Shown: piece after piece, positions 1-12,000 of the stretch
Position numbering within the stretch: the first letter of the stretch is position 1
Layout: every line of letters starts with the position of its first letter
Origin: Motacilla alba alba
Lineage: Eukaryota > Chordata > Aves > Passeriformes > Motacillidae
Assembly (NCBI RefSeq): GCF_015832195.1
Contig: NC_052018.1
Coordinates: forward strand, 112,067,966-112,131,965
Length of the DNA: 64,000 nucleotides
Direction: 5' to 3'
Position numbers and translations under genes: made by a program
Notes under the pieces: generated by a model
What the model was told of the DNA's origin: nothing
Database searches by the model: none
What the model saw: the letters and a program-made list of their open reading frames with translations, nothing else

Positions 1-624
1 GACAAACGTGGCAGAGCTGGCCTGGCCACAGCAGCAGCACATCCTGGGCATGCTGAGAGCAGGGCTGGAACACCCAGGCAGAATGACCAGCATGAACACA
101 GTAAGTGTCATGTAGTTATCTAAAAATTCATCTCCCTGATGGATAGGTTAAAAAAGCCCAGAGCTGAGCATGCAGGAACTTGCATCTTTGACAAGAAACT
201 CTTGAAAACTGAGAGCTGCTCACCACCCGAACGCTTGTCTTTCCAAAGGTATTGCAAATGTTTTCTTTCACTCACTTCTCCTTTTGCTGTTTGGCAGTCA
301 GTCCACATTTGGAATTCCTTGGCTCAGAATTCCTTCTTTAATACCCAAACACTGAAGTAAATGTATCTAGCAAGTGGGTATCTGAAAAGGAAAGGAAACA
401 TTAATGAGCTTTTACCTTCTGCCTCCCAGAAACCAGCAGGAGAGATGAGCAGAAATTGGAATTTTCCCTCAGAGCTGCATCTCAGTATTTACTTTGACAT
501 TTATTTTACAGAATCAAAGACTAATGCCAACTGGGAGCAGCCTTTGCATCCCACCAGGTCCACCCTGTACTCAGGAGGGCAACTTTCACCATTAGGTTTT
601 TTTAGTTCCTAGTCAGAGTAGAGA

Positions 625-751
625 GTCAAAGTTCCTTTGACTTTGACATCACCTTTAAATTTGGTGGTTTATGTTTCTAAAAGGAAAGGGAATAAAAAGG
701 TCAGACAAAAACCCCTTTGATCCAGGAATGATGAAATATTCTTGATCAAAG
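625..751. promoter_or_regulatory. Cluster of five TCF/LEF-type core words
   Basis: GTCAAAG at 625-631 and CTTTGAC at 635-641 form a perfect 7-bp inverted repeat around TTC. CTTTGAC occurs again at 641-647, CTTTGAT at 715-721 and ATCAAAG at 745-751. The last two fit the TCF/LEF consensus CTTTGWW on one or the other strand, while the first three share only the CTTTGA core. A further CTTTGAT sits at 1002-1008. Known TCF/LEF-bound enhancers often carry several such sites close together. Function here is inferred from motif density alone; nuclear receptors could also read the TTTGAC direct repeat. Confidence 0.3.
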
Positions 752-1616
752 TAGAATATTGTTGACATTCTTAAATTGAGACACTTCATTAGAATCTGTT
801 TGACAATAAAATGCATCTGCCTGCAATCCCCTGGCCCCTTATCAGAGCTGCAGTGCCAGCTGCTGATGCCTCCTTTTTCCCTGTGTGCCATGCTTCCTGA
901 CTTCTGCTTCTGGAGGTGCTCCTTCCGCTCTCATGGCTTGCAATCAGAGCTATGCTATTTTTCTAAAATTGAATGTGTGCTCTTGCCAGTCTCTAGTGCT
1001 ACTTTGATCTTTCATGACTCTTCTGAATCTGCACAGGAGCTCCACAGCTCCTTCCAGTGTGAGTTCTGGCAATTCTGAGGAATCGAGGAGATTTGCCTAA
1101 AGACATCCTTATTGTTTTAGATGGATGTTTCTGTTCAAAGCCAGAGATTTTCATAATCCATCCCTACACCTTCTGCTAGATAATTGTGGTGGAGGGGAAG
1201 AGGGCTGAGGAGTGAGCCCTTTATCTCCATGAGAAGGTGGATGTTTAAATGCTCTTTACCACATGCATCTCCAACAGCTGGGAGTGCCTGGCTTAGACAG
1301 CTTCTGCCTGGGAGAAATAGGGGAATGCATCAGGTGCAGGGATTTTCCTGGTCAGGCTTAGAAGCTCCTTCCATTAGTGATGGCATTGATGCACTGATAG
1401 AGAAAAGCAGCTTTGAAATTCCCTGTTTTCACAGGCATTTACCCTTGTGATGAAGTGTTTGTGGAATCACTCGCAGGGAAAAAGGAAAGCCCTGTCCTTT
1501 GTGCTGTGCTTGTGGATGGCTGCCAGCGTGTGATGGTAGCCCAAAGGGCAGGCTCTGTGTTCAGTCACCTCCAGGGTAGCCTGAGCATTTACACCTCCAG
1601 GCCTCAGTGTGCCTGT

Positions 1617-1645
1617 TGGATGGTGATGATGATGATGGTGATGGT
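1617..1645. repeat. Short (GAT)n trinucleotide tract
   Basis: An interrupted run of TGATGG and GATGAT words, with four uninterrupted GAT-type triplets in the middle. It is an ordinary short microsatellite. Confidence 0.8.
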
Positions 1646-4600
1646 TTCCTTATGCCTTTGGTCCTGTTCCCCATTTAGCCATTCCTGGAACTGGCTGCAT
1701 TTGCACTCTCCCAAGATCCATTAAGGCAGTGGGACAAAGGAGCTCCTGCGAGCTGGGCCAAAAAAAGAAAGTAAAAGAAAACCTCCATTCATGGGATGAA
1801 GGACGATGAAAGGCAGAGAGGAAAGATGACACAAAGCTGACAGCTGTGGCACACGTCTCCTCTCTTAGCCAGGAAAGCTGACAAGTAGATTGCTCAGGAC
1901 AGGCACTTACAGGTTACCCTGTCAGCTACTTGAATGCCTTGTCTTTTATCTGCCACCTTCCTAGGAAAGAACAGAGAGAGCCTGTGCCCATCTGATGAGC
2001 TGGTTCATACTGGCACATCATCAGCTTTAGCAGCACATGAACACAATGTAGCCCCAAAGCTCCACTTGGGTTACTGAAAGCTTTCCCCTCTCTTTTCTTG
2101 TGTCCGTGCCTGCGTGGAGACACGTACCTGCCCAAGCAGCTGAGCGCCCTTGAAAAGTACTATTCATGGGAGTCAAATTCTCCCCCTGTCAGAATCTGTC
2201 TGTTTTTCTGTCTCATAAAGCCTCACTCCATCGGTCACTGCACAACAGTGGGACTTGATTTGTGTAGAGGAACTCCTGCAATGCCTGCAGCTGGTTCTGT
2301 CTGATGTGGTTTCAGTCCTTTTGCCTTGTTTCTGTCTCCAGTGAAGACAAGAACAATGAGGACTGTGACTTGTTTTTCCCTACAATTTGCTGAGTTTCAT
2401 GTAAAAGAAAGGATTTTTGTGTCTAATCTCAGAATAAGGGAGAAAGGCTTGAATCTTCCTTCTGCCTGTACCTGCTGCAGCAGTATGGGGTCAGGGAAGC
2501 GAGTGACCTTCCCATAAAATGTGAAATGTGATTTCTCATACTAGTGAAAGCCATCAGTGCAGCTGAGCAGAACTTGCCCAAATGCCACGAATCCCAGCAT
2601 TTTCTAACTTCAATTGTTGATTTTGCCATCCCCCATGTTGATTAAGATGGGGCATATGCTGGACGTAACTTAAACACCCTAAAATTTAATTTCAAACTAG
2701 AATTGTTTTTTGTAACTCAGCCACACTAAAATTTCTCCAGGAAGAGATCACTTTCTTTGCACAATTTCGAGTTATTTCTGACCGTGCCCATATTGGAGTT
2801 ATTTGACCTGGTAGCCCATCCTCTATCCTTATTTTGAGAAATGACTTGGTGCTACTTCTGAAAAATTCAGCCAGAGGCCAATGTAAAACTTGGAAATGAT
2901 CAGCCTTAACAATTGCAGCTCTTTCAGCCATACCCTAAGCAAGGATGCGCCGGGTAACCTTACCTATTGTTATCTTTCAAATTAAAGACTTGCTCCACTT
3001 CCTATTAAAGTCTGCAGCAAAGATCTCACTGCTTGTCATGCAAGCAAGAAGAGTTCGCAGTCTCTGCTCAAGAAAGAGAACTTCAGTACAGTTTATTTTG
3101 AGTACAGGCAAGATTTGGTGGTGCATGAGCCCCGAGTGTTTTTCCTGAGTGCAATGTAGCAGGGCAGACAGTGACTGCCACTGTAGGTAGCATGTTAAAG
3201 TGCTGCCTAGAGCCAAATCAGGATGTTTGTCTGAATCATAGAGCTAAGATAGGCCTCTGATGACTCTCAGGATTCTAAGAAATTAACAAAAATTAATGCC
3301 AAGCAGTGAGTCTTTCAGCCAATGTAGTAAATTCCCTCACACATCATCCTCTCCTTTTCTTCTCCACAACTGTGGAGTCTGTGTTTATAGAAGGCTAAAC
3401 ATGCTGTGTGGTACAAGAGCTTAAAGATTAATTAGTAAACAATTTTGATACACTTTGAAGAGGAGAAGGGTTGACTGTGATTATGCTAGAGATACATTTG
3501 TGGGCCATGGGCCATTCAGAGTATTGCCAGTAATAAAGATATGCTCAGTAACTCTTAATTAGCTTGGATAAATGTATATATCTGCGGTATCATCAAGCAA
3601 TTTTCTTGAGCACACAGGTTTTGTTGTTATAGATTAAGATGATTGCATACAATGTGTTTTGTGGTTCATGAAATGAATTTAGCTGCCTGCAATCCTCAGT
3701 TGCTATAAATCAGTGTCAGTGCAGGCCCAGGGAGCTGTGCTATGCTGATTCACCCCAGGGAAAGCTGCCTTCACTAGGGTTCCCTGGATCTCCCGAGCTT
3801 TTGCTGTCACTAGTGGAGTGTGGTCAGGCCAAGACTGTGTCCCTTCCCCAGAAAGGACACTTGTTTCCCCTGGGGTCCCAGTCCGATGTGCTTTCCAGCT
3901 GCTACTCACACTGATGACAAATAACATTTCCTCATTCAAATACTCCAAAGCCAAACAGATAGTCTATGCCTCAGGAAATCCTGGTTCCAGCTCCCTCCCT
4001 TTTATTGCCCTGCTTGAGCAGCTCATTCACAGCCCCAGCAAATGGATTTGTATTTGGAATGCTTAAGTTGGTTGGGAGTGCTGATAAATAGTGACACCAA
4101 AGCTGTGCTCCTTGAAGAAAACAGCAGAGTAAACCCGAGGATGGGGAGTTCTATCAGAAACTCAGGGCTCCTGCTGGAGGACCACACCTTTGAGAAGCCT
4201 GGCTTTGCTGGCTCAGCTCTGTGCAACCTGTTTAAGGAGAGAAAAGCAAGACCTGTTTGTTAAAGCATTTGGAGGAAAAATGTGAACCCCTGCCAAGGGG
4301 CAAGAATTTGTTTGACTTTGGCTGCAGTGAGAATATATTGTTCCCATTCAACAGGGAACAGAAACAAGGAGCTCTGCTCACTCCAATGTCAGAAAAAAAA
4401 GAAGTGTGTGCTCAGTACATCGGAGAAATGTCCAGAAATAGTTCACCTTAGTGAAAATATTACTTCTGCAATAGTACCAAGGTCAGCAAGACCCTGACTT
4501 ATCAATTCTGTTAATGTTCACAGAAATTCAAGCTGTCAAACACTAACTTCTCCAGCTGAGATATTATGAAATCTACGTCTCCCTTCTCTGTATTTCTTTC

Positions 4601-7300
4601 CTTTTTGCACACTTCCATCCTTCTGTTGCAATTTAGTTCAGCCTATGGCAAGGCAGGATTGCAAGGCTTTAGGTTTTCTAGGCCTTAAATGAAGTAGAAA
4701 AGGGAGATTCTGCAACATCTTAAAATAATTCACAATTCCCAAAGCATCCTTTCAGTGTAGCCATGTCTGTGAGCAGGATATCAGTGTCTTACACAGATCT
4801 GTTGGATAAGCACTGCTGTAGTGATTGTTCTGGGGATGGTTCAGCACACGGGTTGTAATTCTCTCTCTGCGTTTGGTCCTGAGAGGGGCTGAGCACCTTG
4901 GCTCTGGATTAGCAGAGCAAGGTTAACTCTGGTTTAAAATGTGGCCTATGCTGTGCATAACCTTGTACACTAAACAAAAGCTTCACAGGCTCAAAGAAAG
5001 TGAATTTGGTCAGAATTTCCCATAGATGGGGGGAGACAGAGTCAGGGCAACTTGGTGGCTGTTTCCAGAGTACTGTTTTGTACCTGTGTGAAACACGTCT
5101 CCAGTCCAGCAACGTTTCCTGCGCCCAGCTCACTCCTTGTGCCTGACAAATGCCTCTTATGCCACCAAGGGGAGAGTGGCAAATGTGTCCCCTCTGCCTG
5201 TTTAAGCACGGTGGCACTGGTGCAGGTCTGTGGACCTTGTCCCCTTGGCCTCAGTGCCAGCTCCACTGCAGAGGAGTCTTCAGCTCCCCATTTGCTAACA
5301 CAGAACAGGGACTTTCCTGCAGGAGGGGAACTGCCAGGGCTAAAAATCCCTATGAAAACATAAAGCACAAAGCGATCAGGTCTGTCCTTTTCTTAAAAGT
5401 TCAAGAACTTTTTTGTCATTTATGGAAGAGACAATAAACAACTCACACTTTCCTTTGTTTCCCTGTCTCTGTTTCTTGCTGCTTTAGAACAATAACTATG
5501 TCTATCTCACAGACTGATAAGGAATGAGAACCCAGGGGTACTGGTGACATTTCACAGGATGAAGTTAAGAGATAGCTGACCTAATGTGACAAGTGTCTTT
5601 TTTCAAGTCTTTGCTAATAGCAGTAACCACTTAGACTCCTTAGGTGTGTGTCAAATGCCAAGGGCAGTCAACTGAATCATGTCAAAAGGCTGCCTCTCGC
5701 GAGTGAATGGTCTCATATCAGCACAAAGCCCTGTAAATCCTCCAGGTGGACTTTAATCATTTTGCTTTCAATGGATTTGGTTAGCAAGAAGTGTTTGAGA
5801 GGCTAATATTTCACCCTCTGTGGCTGGGAGTATTTCAGGTCTGCTCAGTGGTGCTGACTGTCCCTGTAGCTGTACATTTTGGCTTGGCCCTTGTTTGGCC
5901 TTTGAGGACTTGACCTGATGACAAAGCTGGGGAATCTCCCGTTGGTTTTCTCTGGGCTTTAATAATTCTTGACCAACACTGAATTTTGAAGCACTTTGTA
6001 GTTGAAATTCTGTTTAGAAGAGTCTATGAGAAGTAACCTCAAGGCAGACCAGACAAGTCTGTGCCTGAGCATGATGTTCCAGTATTGTATGATCATCCTT
6101 TTATTTTCTGTGCTCACATTCAATTAGACAATCCTAGATCAGACTTCCATTTTTCTTGGTGCTTTACAAGCACGTTACCAGGTGAGTCCAAAGAGATTCT
6201 AGTCCATTTGTGTTAATAATGAGTACATATGACAGGTGTTATCTTAGAAAGAAATAAACTAACATTAAAAATTGTAAAGTGAAGTTTCAGTTTCCTGTGC
6301 AGGATTATGCTTAAAAATGAATATAGAAAACAGTAATGAAAAGCTGGAATATCTTAAAAAAATTCTACAATCTAAAGATTCACTTGTCTGAGCTATTAAT
6401 ATAAACTTATGGAAAGGAATTTCTTTACTGCTTTTCCCTTCTCCTCTCCCAGTCCCAGTCTTTTACCTACTGCCCTCCAGTCCTTGCAACTTCCCTGGAA
6501 GAGGAATGGTGCTGTCTAATTTTGATAATGTCTAAAGCAGGAAAACCCTGAGTTGTTTTTGGCTGCTCCCCAGAAGAGAGAGCAAGTGGCCAGAAAAGGC
6601 AGGGTGAGTCCCTCTGTCTGAGCACAGGTGCACCTCCTTTTGTCCCAGAGGCTTTCTCCAAGAGTGGCACACACTGTGTCCATGCTCCTCCCAGAGCTGG
6701 TACTGCATCCCTGGCCCCCAGGCAGCCCAGAGCTGGGAGCAGCTGCTCTCCTTGCTCAGCTGTGTGCAGCAGAAACTGCTCCCAGCTTCTGATCCTGCCT
6801 CTCTGCTGATCCCACTGCAGAGGGGGACAGCAGCTCATGTGAGCAGTGCCAAATCCGCCTCAATCCGCGTGGCCCAGCTCAGTCTGGTTTTGTTAATCCG
6901 GTCCATTTTGAGTGCAGTGGAATAGCTCCTGTGGGCTGTGCCCTTTGGGGAGATGCTGGTGTGGACAATCCCCATCCTCTGCTGTTCTCCAAACCCACGT
7001 CTCTTCACTCCACAGGCCTGCCGGGTGCTCCCTCCCACAGCTTGGGGCCACAAACATGGACAGCATCAGCTGTTCCACAGCCACTGCAGCAGAAGGGAGC
7101 TTGAAGGGAGGGATTGGAAAACTGATGGTGGAGTGGATTTCTCTTGTTTACAGCGAGTCCCACCCATACTTGAGGAGCACTTTGCAGGAAGGCCTGAAAG
7201 GGCTCATTTGGAGCAGTCCCAAGTGGGCAAGGGGCTGTTCCCGCTGGCCAGAGGAAGGTGGAAGCTGGATGCCAGTCTGTGACAGGTGGCAGTGCAGGGA

Positions 7301-7334
7301 GGAGCAGGCCCAGAGGAGCAGGCCCAGAGGAGCC
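7301..7334. repeat. Tandem duplication with a 14-bp period
   Basis: The 14-bp word GGAGCAGGCCCAGA occurs at 7301-7314 and again, identically, at 7315-7328, followed by the first five bases of a third copy (GGAGC, 7329-7333). Perfect identity suggests a recent slippage or duplication event. Confidence 0.85.
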
Positions 7335-7504
7335 TGAAAATGGAGAGGGTCTCATGCAAGGGGACGAGTCAAGAGTTTGTCCATGATAAGAGTTTCCTTA
7401 TTATTTGTTGATCTTCATGCAAATATTTAGGATTTTGGGCACTCAGGAGCCAAATTGTGGTCAATGCAGGCTTTTTCAGTGATCATCACTTTTAGTCTAC
7501 TCAT

Positions 7505-7539
7505 TTTCTTTGCTTCCTTCTTTCTTTTTTCTTTTTCTC
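7505..7539. repeat. Pyrimidine-rich (CTT/CTTT)n tract
   Basis: About 35 bp composed almost entirely of C and T, in CTTCCTT, CTTT and CTTTTT words with one G. This is simple-sequence DNA with no further content visible. Confidence 0.7.
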
Positions 7540-10044
7540 AAAGATTCATCATTAGAAAAACTTAACTACATGGACAGGAAAAAACCCCAATCCCTTCCTT
7601 TGACAAATTGGAAATCTCCAAAGACTTATAAGCCAGTATGAAAGATTGACTTAATGGAGCAGTATATTTTTGATACAGCAAGGAGCCTCCCAATCCTCTG
7701 ATTAGACTGATATAGATTTTCTAGAGATTAGCAAAATCTGAAATGCATTAAAAAAAAATCCAGTGTGACAAAACAGTTTTGACAGCATAAATGAAACCTA
7801 AAGCAATGTAAAATGTAATTACTGCAGCTATCCCTGTGACCCGTCAGCACACACTGCCTCGCTCTGCCCTCGGGAGAGCCGGGCTTATTTTCCACCTATT
7901 TATTTTTCTGCATGTTTGGCAAGGATATTTTTAGTTTAATCATTTGCTTTTCTTTGGTGCCCCCTTTCTGGTTCCTCTGTGTTCTAACGTGGGTTTTGGT
8001 GAAAAGATCAAAAAATAAATAAATAGAGGATTGGAAGGTTATGAGGAGGGTACAGGAAGCTCAAAGACAAACCGGAATCAATCCCTTACTGCCTTTCCAC
8101 GTGCTTTGGTGCTAGGGCTGTGTGAGTGCTTTATTTAACTTGCAGAGGTCCAGGAGAAGTGCTGGGGTTTATTTACATTCCAGTGGAATGGAGGGGCCCT
8201 GCTGGCATTAGGAATTCACAGTGCTGGCCATCTGTGCAGTGACAGTTCCTGCTCTGGAGAAGCCAAGTGACCACGAGAGAGGAGAGGAGGAGAAAGGCTT
8301 GGGAGTCCCACAGACACACAGAAACTGGAGGAGTGCTGGCCTGTGCTTTACCCTGCAGGCAGCAATGCTGCCCAGCAGGAGGGTCCTGGCATCAGCCACC
8401 CAGCATTGGGAATGCAGCTCCACCTGCCAGAGCTTTCTTCTGAAAAGTTCCTCTTCACTGATTTGTTCTTTTTTTGCTGAAAGTGACATGGTGGATCTGC
8501 TGAATATTGTACTTTATGTGTCATATCTATACCTGGTTTTGAACTGGCAGCCTTGGGAATCAGTTTTTGGTCCTCAAGCCCTTGTTTTCCAAGCCATTGC
8601 CACAGCAGGGAAAGATGATTAAATCAGCAGACAGCTGCAGATGCAAAAAAAAACCCTTTAAAAACAACCACAAGGGCAGTCATTGGTGTTTTGGGGAGGG
8701 ATCCTGGTTGGAAATGTTATCTGGCTCTTGGGCAGCACCTCTCTGGGGTATTTGTGTGGCTGTGAGGAAGCCTGTGCTCCCAGTGTGCTCCTCCCATGGT
8801 CCTGCTTGCAGGGCTGCTCCCCTCGCAGGGTTCCCTCTCAAGCCTTCAGAAAGGCTCCAGCTGCTCTTGTGATTTTCCCTGGAATCTAAAGCACAGTTTC
8901 CCCGCATGTTCCTGACCTCTGGAAAGCTGGCAGCCCTCCAGTTTTCCTGGGCCTTGCTGCCATTTCCATCCCCACATCAGCAGAACTTTTCATTAAAGCT
9001 GCTTGGTGGTTTGGTAGTGGCACGGGCAAAATTTGGGGCTGCTAAGGTACCCTGTGATAATTTTAACGAGTCGCTTCTCCTGTCCTTTGCTCACTTGTAA
9101 CTCCTGGTGGAAATTTTGCAGGAAAGGGCACTCTCTGCGTGGGTCCATGGCATGGACAATGGGTTTCCTGTACAGATGGCAGTAGGTTTATGGTCATTTC
9201 TGTAAATGTACGATTGTAACAACCACATCAGGAATTTAAATGATAACCCAACGATAAGAGACCCCACAGTAACAGGCAACACAAGCTGTGTTTTACATTT
9301 ATGCCTTTTCATACAATCAGATGGTTTTATTGCCCTGGAATTTAATGCATTTTAGATTTGCTAATCTCTCAAAAATCTATACATCAGTTTAGTCAAAGGA
9401 TTAAGGTTTCTTTAGTAAATCAAAAATATACTGCTCAATTAAGTCAATCTTTCACATCAGCTTATAAGCCTTTGGAGATTTTTAACCTGTAAAAGGAGAT
9501 TTTTCAAGTAGGATTTACACTTCTACAACAATGCAGGAAAACAGAAAGAAATACCAAGTAAATATACATTACAATTAAGTAATGCCTGTGGAAAGAGGCA
9601 TGCTTTTTTCACCAAAATATTTAATATTGGAAATGTTGATGTTCCAGGTGAGGCACAATGAATTCATAAGGACTCGAGAATTTTATCCCCGAAGTTTTAC
9701 TAAATAGATTCAGGTCAGTGAGATCTGAGACCAAATTAACTCCAAACTTGATACATCCCTGCAGAAGTTTTCATTGATGTTATGTCTGATACTCTATGAA
9801 TCATCAGAAATGGTGCCAAGAGGGGAGAAGAAAACCCTCACAACTTTTGAAACATGCAGAAATCTTCCAGCTTCAGGGCACAAACTCAGTCTCTGAGGAG
9901 CAGGAACTGGGCAGAAATTTTCTGTCATTGGTAGTGTTGGTGACCTGTAATTCCCCCAGTGGTCATGTGAGGATCCACAGGAGCTCATGGCTGTCAGTAT
10001 ATTTATTTCCCCAAACCTTTCAGCTGTAGGGTAAGTTTGATTTA

Positions 10045-10130
10045 TTGACTTTACAGGCAGAGGACTGAGGCACAGAGTCCTAGAGTTTGTGGGCACTCAC
10101 ACACTCAAAGCTATCGGGCAGGAGTCACAC
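10045..10130 (-). repeat. Possible MIR-like SINE scrap
   Basis: The + strand reads TTTACAGGCAGAGGACTGAG followed by GCACAGAG and then a CACTCACACA-type stretch. This resembles the reverse complement of a MIR tail (a 'gaggcacagagagg' core followed by 'gtcacacag'). The comparison is from memory and the copy is very diverged, so a chance match is quite possible. Confidence 0.25.
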
Positions 10131-10616
10131 AGAATGTGCTAAAGGGGGACTGTACAGAGATTTTTCAAGCACTCAGACTTCTGGACCACCCACTGCACCT
10201 TTTCTCTGGTTGCTCCTGAATGCACAGAGGGGCTGAAGCCAGTGGGGATAATCCCACAGTCCCTCAGAGCATTGGCTGCTCTGTTCCTTGACCAAGGTCC
10301 TCCTTCACTATGTCAGCACACACCTGCATTGGTTTGCTGCAGAACAGATAATGCCTGCTAGAAACTTCTGCAAATTCTGCAAGCTGCCTTTGAGCTAAGT
10401 GATTGATTTCACACAGGCCTGGGAAGCAGAACAAAGAGCTGAGCCCAGGGTCCCTTATTTGTGCTGCGTGCCGAGCTCGCCGGGCGTGAGGCGCAGCTCA
10501 GTTTGACTGCAGAGCCTTAGGAAAATTAATTTGCTGTGCAGTCCCTGTGTAAAAATTATTACAGGAGTTGCAAAAGCAAAGGCAGTTGTTAAGTCTGAGT
10601 TCTAATCCCCGCTCTC

Positions 10617-10644
10617 TGCTAATAACTTTTTGCTAATAACTTTC
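10617..10644. repeat. Tandem duplication with a 14-bp period
   Basis: TGCTAATAACTTTT at 10617-10630 is followed directly by TGCTAATAACTTTC at 10631-10644, giving 13 of 14 identical positions. Confidence 0.85.
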
Positions 10645-11500
10645 TCGAATTCTTTTTGATCAGAAATTTTCCGTGCTTGGTGTTACCCCTAAGGTGAAGT
10701 TTTTGGAAACTCTGAGAGGATTTTGCGTTATGACAGTGTGAATAAAATACATTTTTCCTCCTCATGTTTTAATGAAAATTTGCATTCTGAAAAGCCTCTG
10801 AAGCAAAAAGCTTCGGAGTTGTTTTGTAGCCCTGAGTAAGGAGAGAAAGCAGCATAATTGATGTCTGCAGAATATCCTGGGTCACAGAACTGCAAGACTT
10901 GTGCTGGCTGTGTGTGGTCACAGCAAATTTAAAGATGAAGGATGACATTCTCAGAAGCATCTAATGGTTTAGGCCCATTTCAAAAGCAGCATTGACATTT
11001 AGGAGATCAAATGTCGTAGAACCTCAGAGGATCGAGCCACCTGCCTGCCTCTTGAAAGTAAAAACCTGTTTCAGTAGAGCTGGGCAAGGAGTGCTTCTGT
11101 TTTCATGAAGCCTGGGATTATTTTGATCCCCAGGCTGGACCAGGAGCCTACCAACACCACATGGAGCTGCCATGATGTGCCACAGAGGAGCCCGTGGGGG
11201 AACACTGGGAATGTGTAGTGAGGGATTTCCCCTCTCTGAAGGATGGGAGTCCTCAGCTACAACTCCTGGGGAGTCTGGGTGCTTTTGGGGCTGTAGGGAT
11301 GAGGAGACTCAGTTTGAAATGTTCTGTATCTTTACAAAAAACTGAGCCACACTGGTCCAATCTACATCTCTCAAAGGTTTGACCACTAATCTGAGACAAG
11401 AGAATAAAACAATCCCAATTTTAAGCAAACCTTTGCATGGGAAAGTGTTGCAATCTATCTCTGTGTGCACTGATCAATGTGGTTTGGTTTTCATTCCAGT

Positions 11501-11650
11501 GACATCTCTAAGAGCTTTAGCTGAGGTATTTAAAACACATAAATGTGGCACTCAGGGCCTTGGTTTAGTGGTGAACTTTGCAGTGCTGGGTTTAAAGTTG
11601 GACTTGATCTTACAGGTCTTTTCCAACCTGAAGGATTTTACGGTTCTTTA
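11501..11650 (+). mobile_element. CR1 LINE 3' end, degraded
   Basis: This is a non-autonomous remnant of a CR1 non-LTR retrotransposon, the dominant LINE of birds. The landmarks are GAGGTATTTAAAA near 11523-11535, GGTTTAGTGGTGAACTTT near 11562-11579, GCAGTGCTGGGTTTAAAG, GGACTTGATCTTACAGGTC and TTTTCCAACCTGAAGGATTT near 11619-11638. These follow, in order, the 3' untranslated region of CR1 subfamilies that end in an ATTCTATG-type repeat. The terminal repeat is badly decayed here (GATTTTACGGTTCTTT). Most of the element is missing through the usual 5' truncation. No reverse transcriptase frame remains. Confidence 0.75.
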
Positions 11651-11942
11651 AACTCAACTTGAACTTGTCTATTAAAGCTCTAAGATGCCTCCAACAAGAG
11701 AAGCACAAAAAGTGATGCTTCAGTGCCTCCTATGGCTTTGCCATGTTACAGGAGCAGATTTGTGGCTAAGTAAATTTACTTGCTCCATCTTCTGTTTTCT
11801 TTCACTATCATGTTGCCTCTTTGTGTAAGTGCTTTTCTAGTAAAGGTCAGCTGGTTAAAGTTCTTAGAGAAGCTGAATTTCCACCGAGGAACTTGGCTCT
11901 CAAGTGCAAGATCCCTTGGTCTGTTAATGATGCCTGGGTGAA

Positions 11943-12000
11943 GGAGTTAAAAAATGCTCATTTTAACTGCTGGAGTTAAAAAATGTTCATTTACTGGTGC
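11943..12000. repeat. Tandem duplication with a 29-bp period
   Basis: GGAGTTAAAAAATG begins at 11943 and again at 11972. The copies are close for about 20 bp (one C/T difference) and then diverge through a 1-bp shift. Confidence 0.75.

Larger units (their letters stand above)
1..7300. other. Gene-free stretch, mostly unique-looking sequence
   Basis: I see no exon chain, RNA gene or recognisable mobile element. Open frames reach at most 141 codons, overlap on both strands and match no family I know. The stretch holds a cluster of TCF/LEF-type words at 625-751 and a short GAT tract at 1617-1645; the rest shows no structure that I can name. A degraded ancient repeat could easily be missed by eye. 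Confidence 0.6.
7335..11500. other. Gene-free stretch
   Basis: No gene is supported. It contains a pyrimidine-rich tract (7505-7539), an ATGCAAAT octamer at 7417-7424, a 14-bp tandem duplication (10617-10644) and a small CpG-rich patch around 10466-10496 that follows a TGATGAT-like PBX/HOX word, TGATTGAT, at 10400-10407. A weak MIR-like scrap lies near 10045-10130. Open frames of up to 133 codons (8221-8622) show no recognisable protein. Confidence 0.55.
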
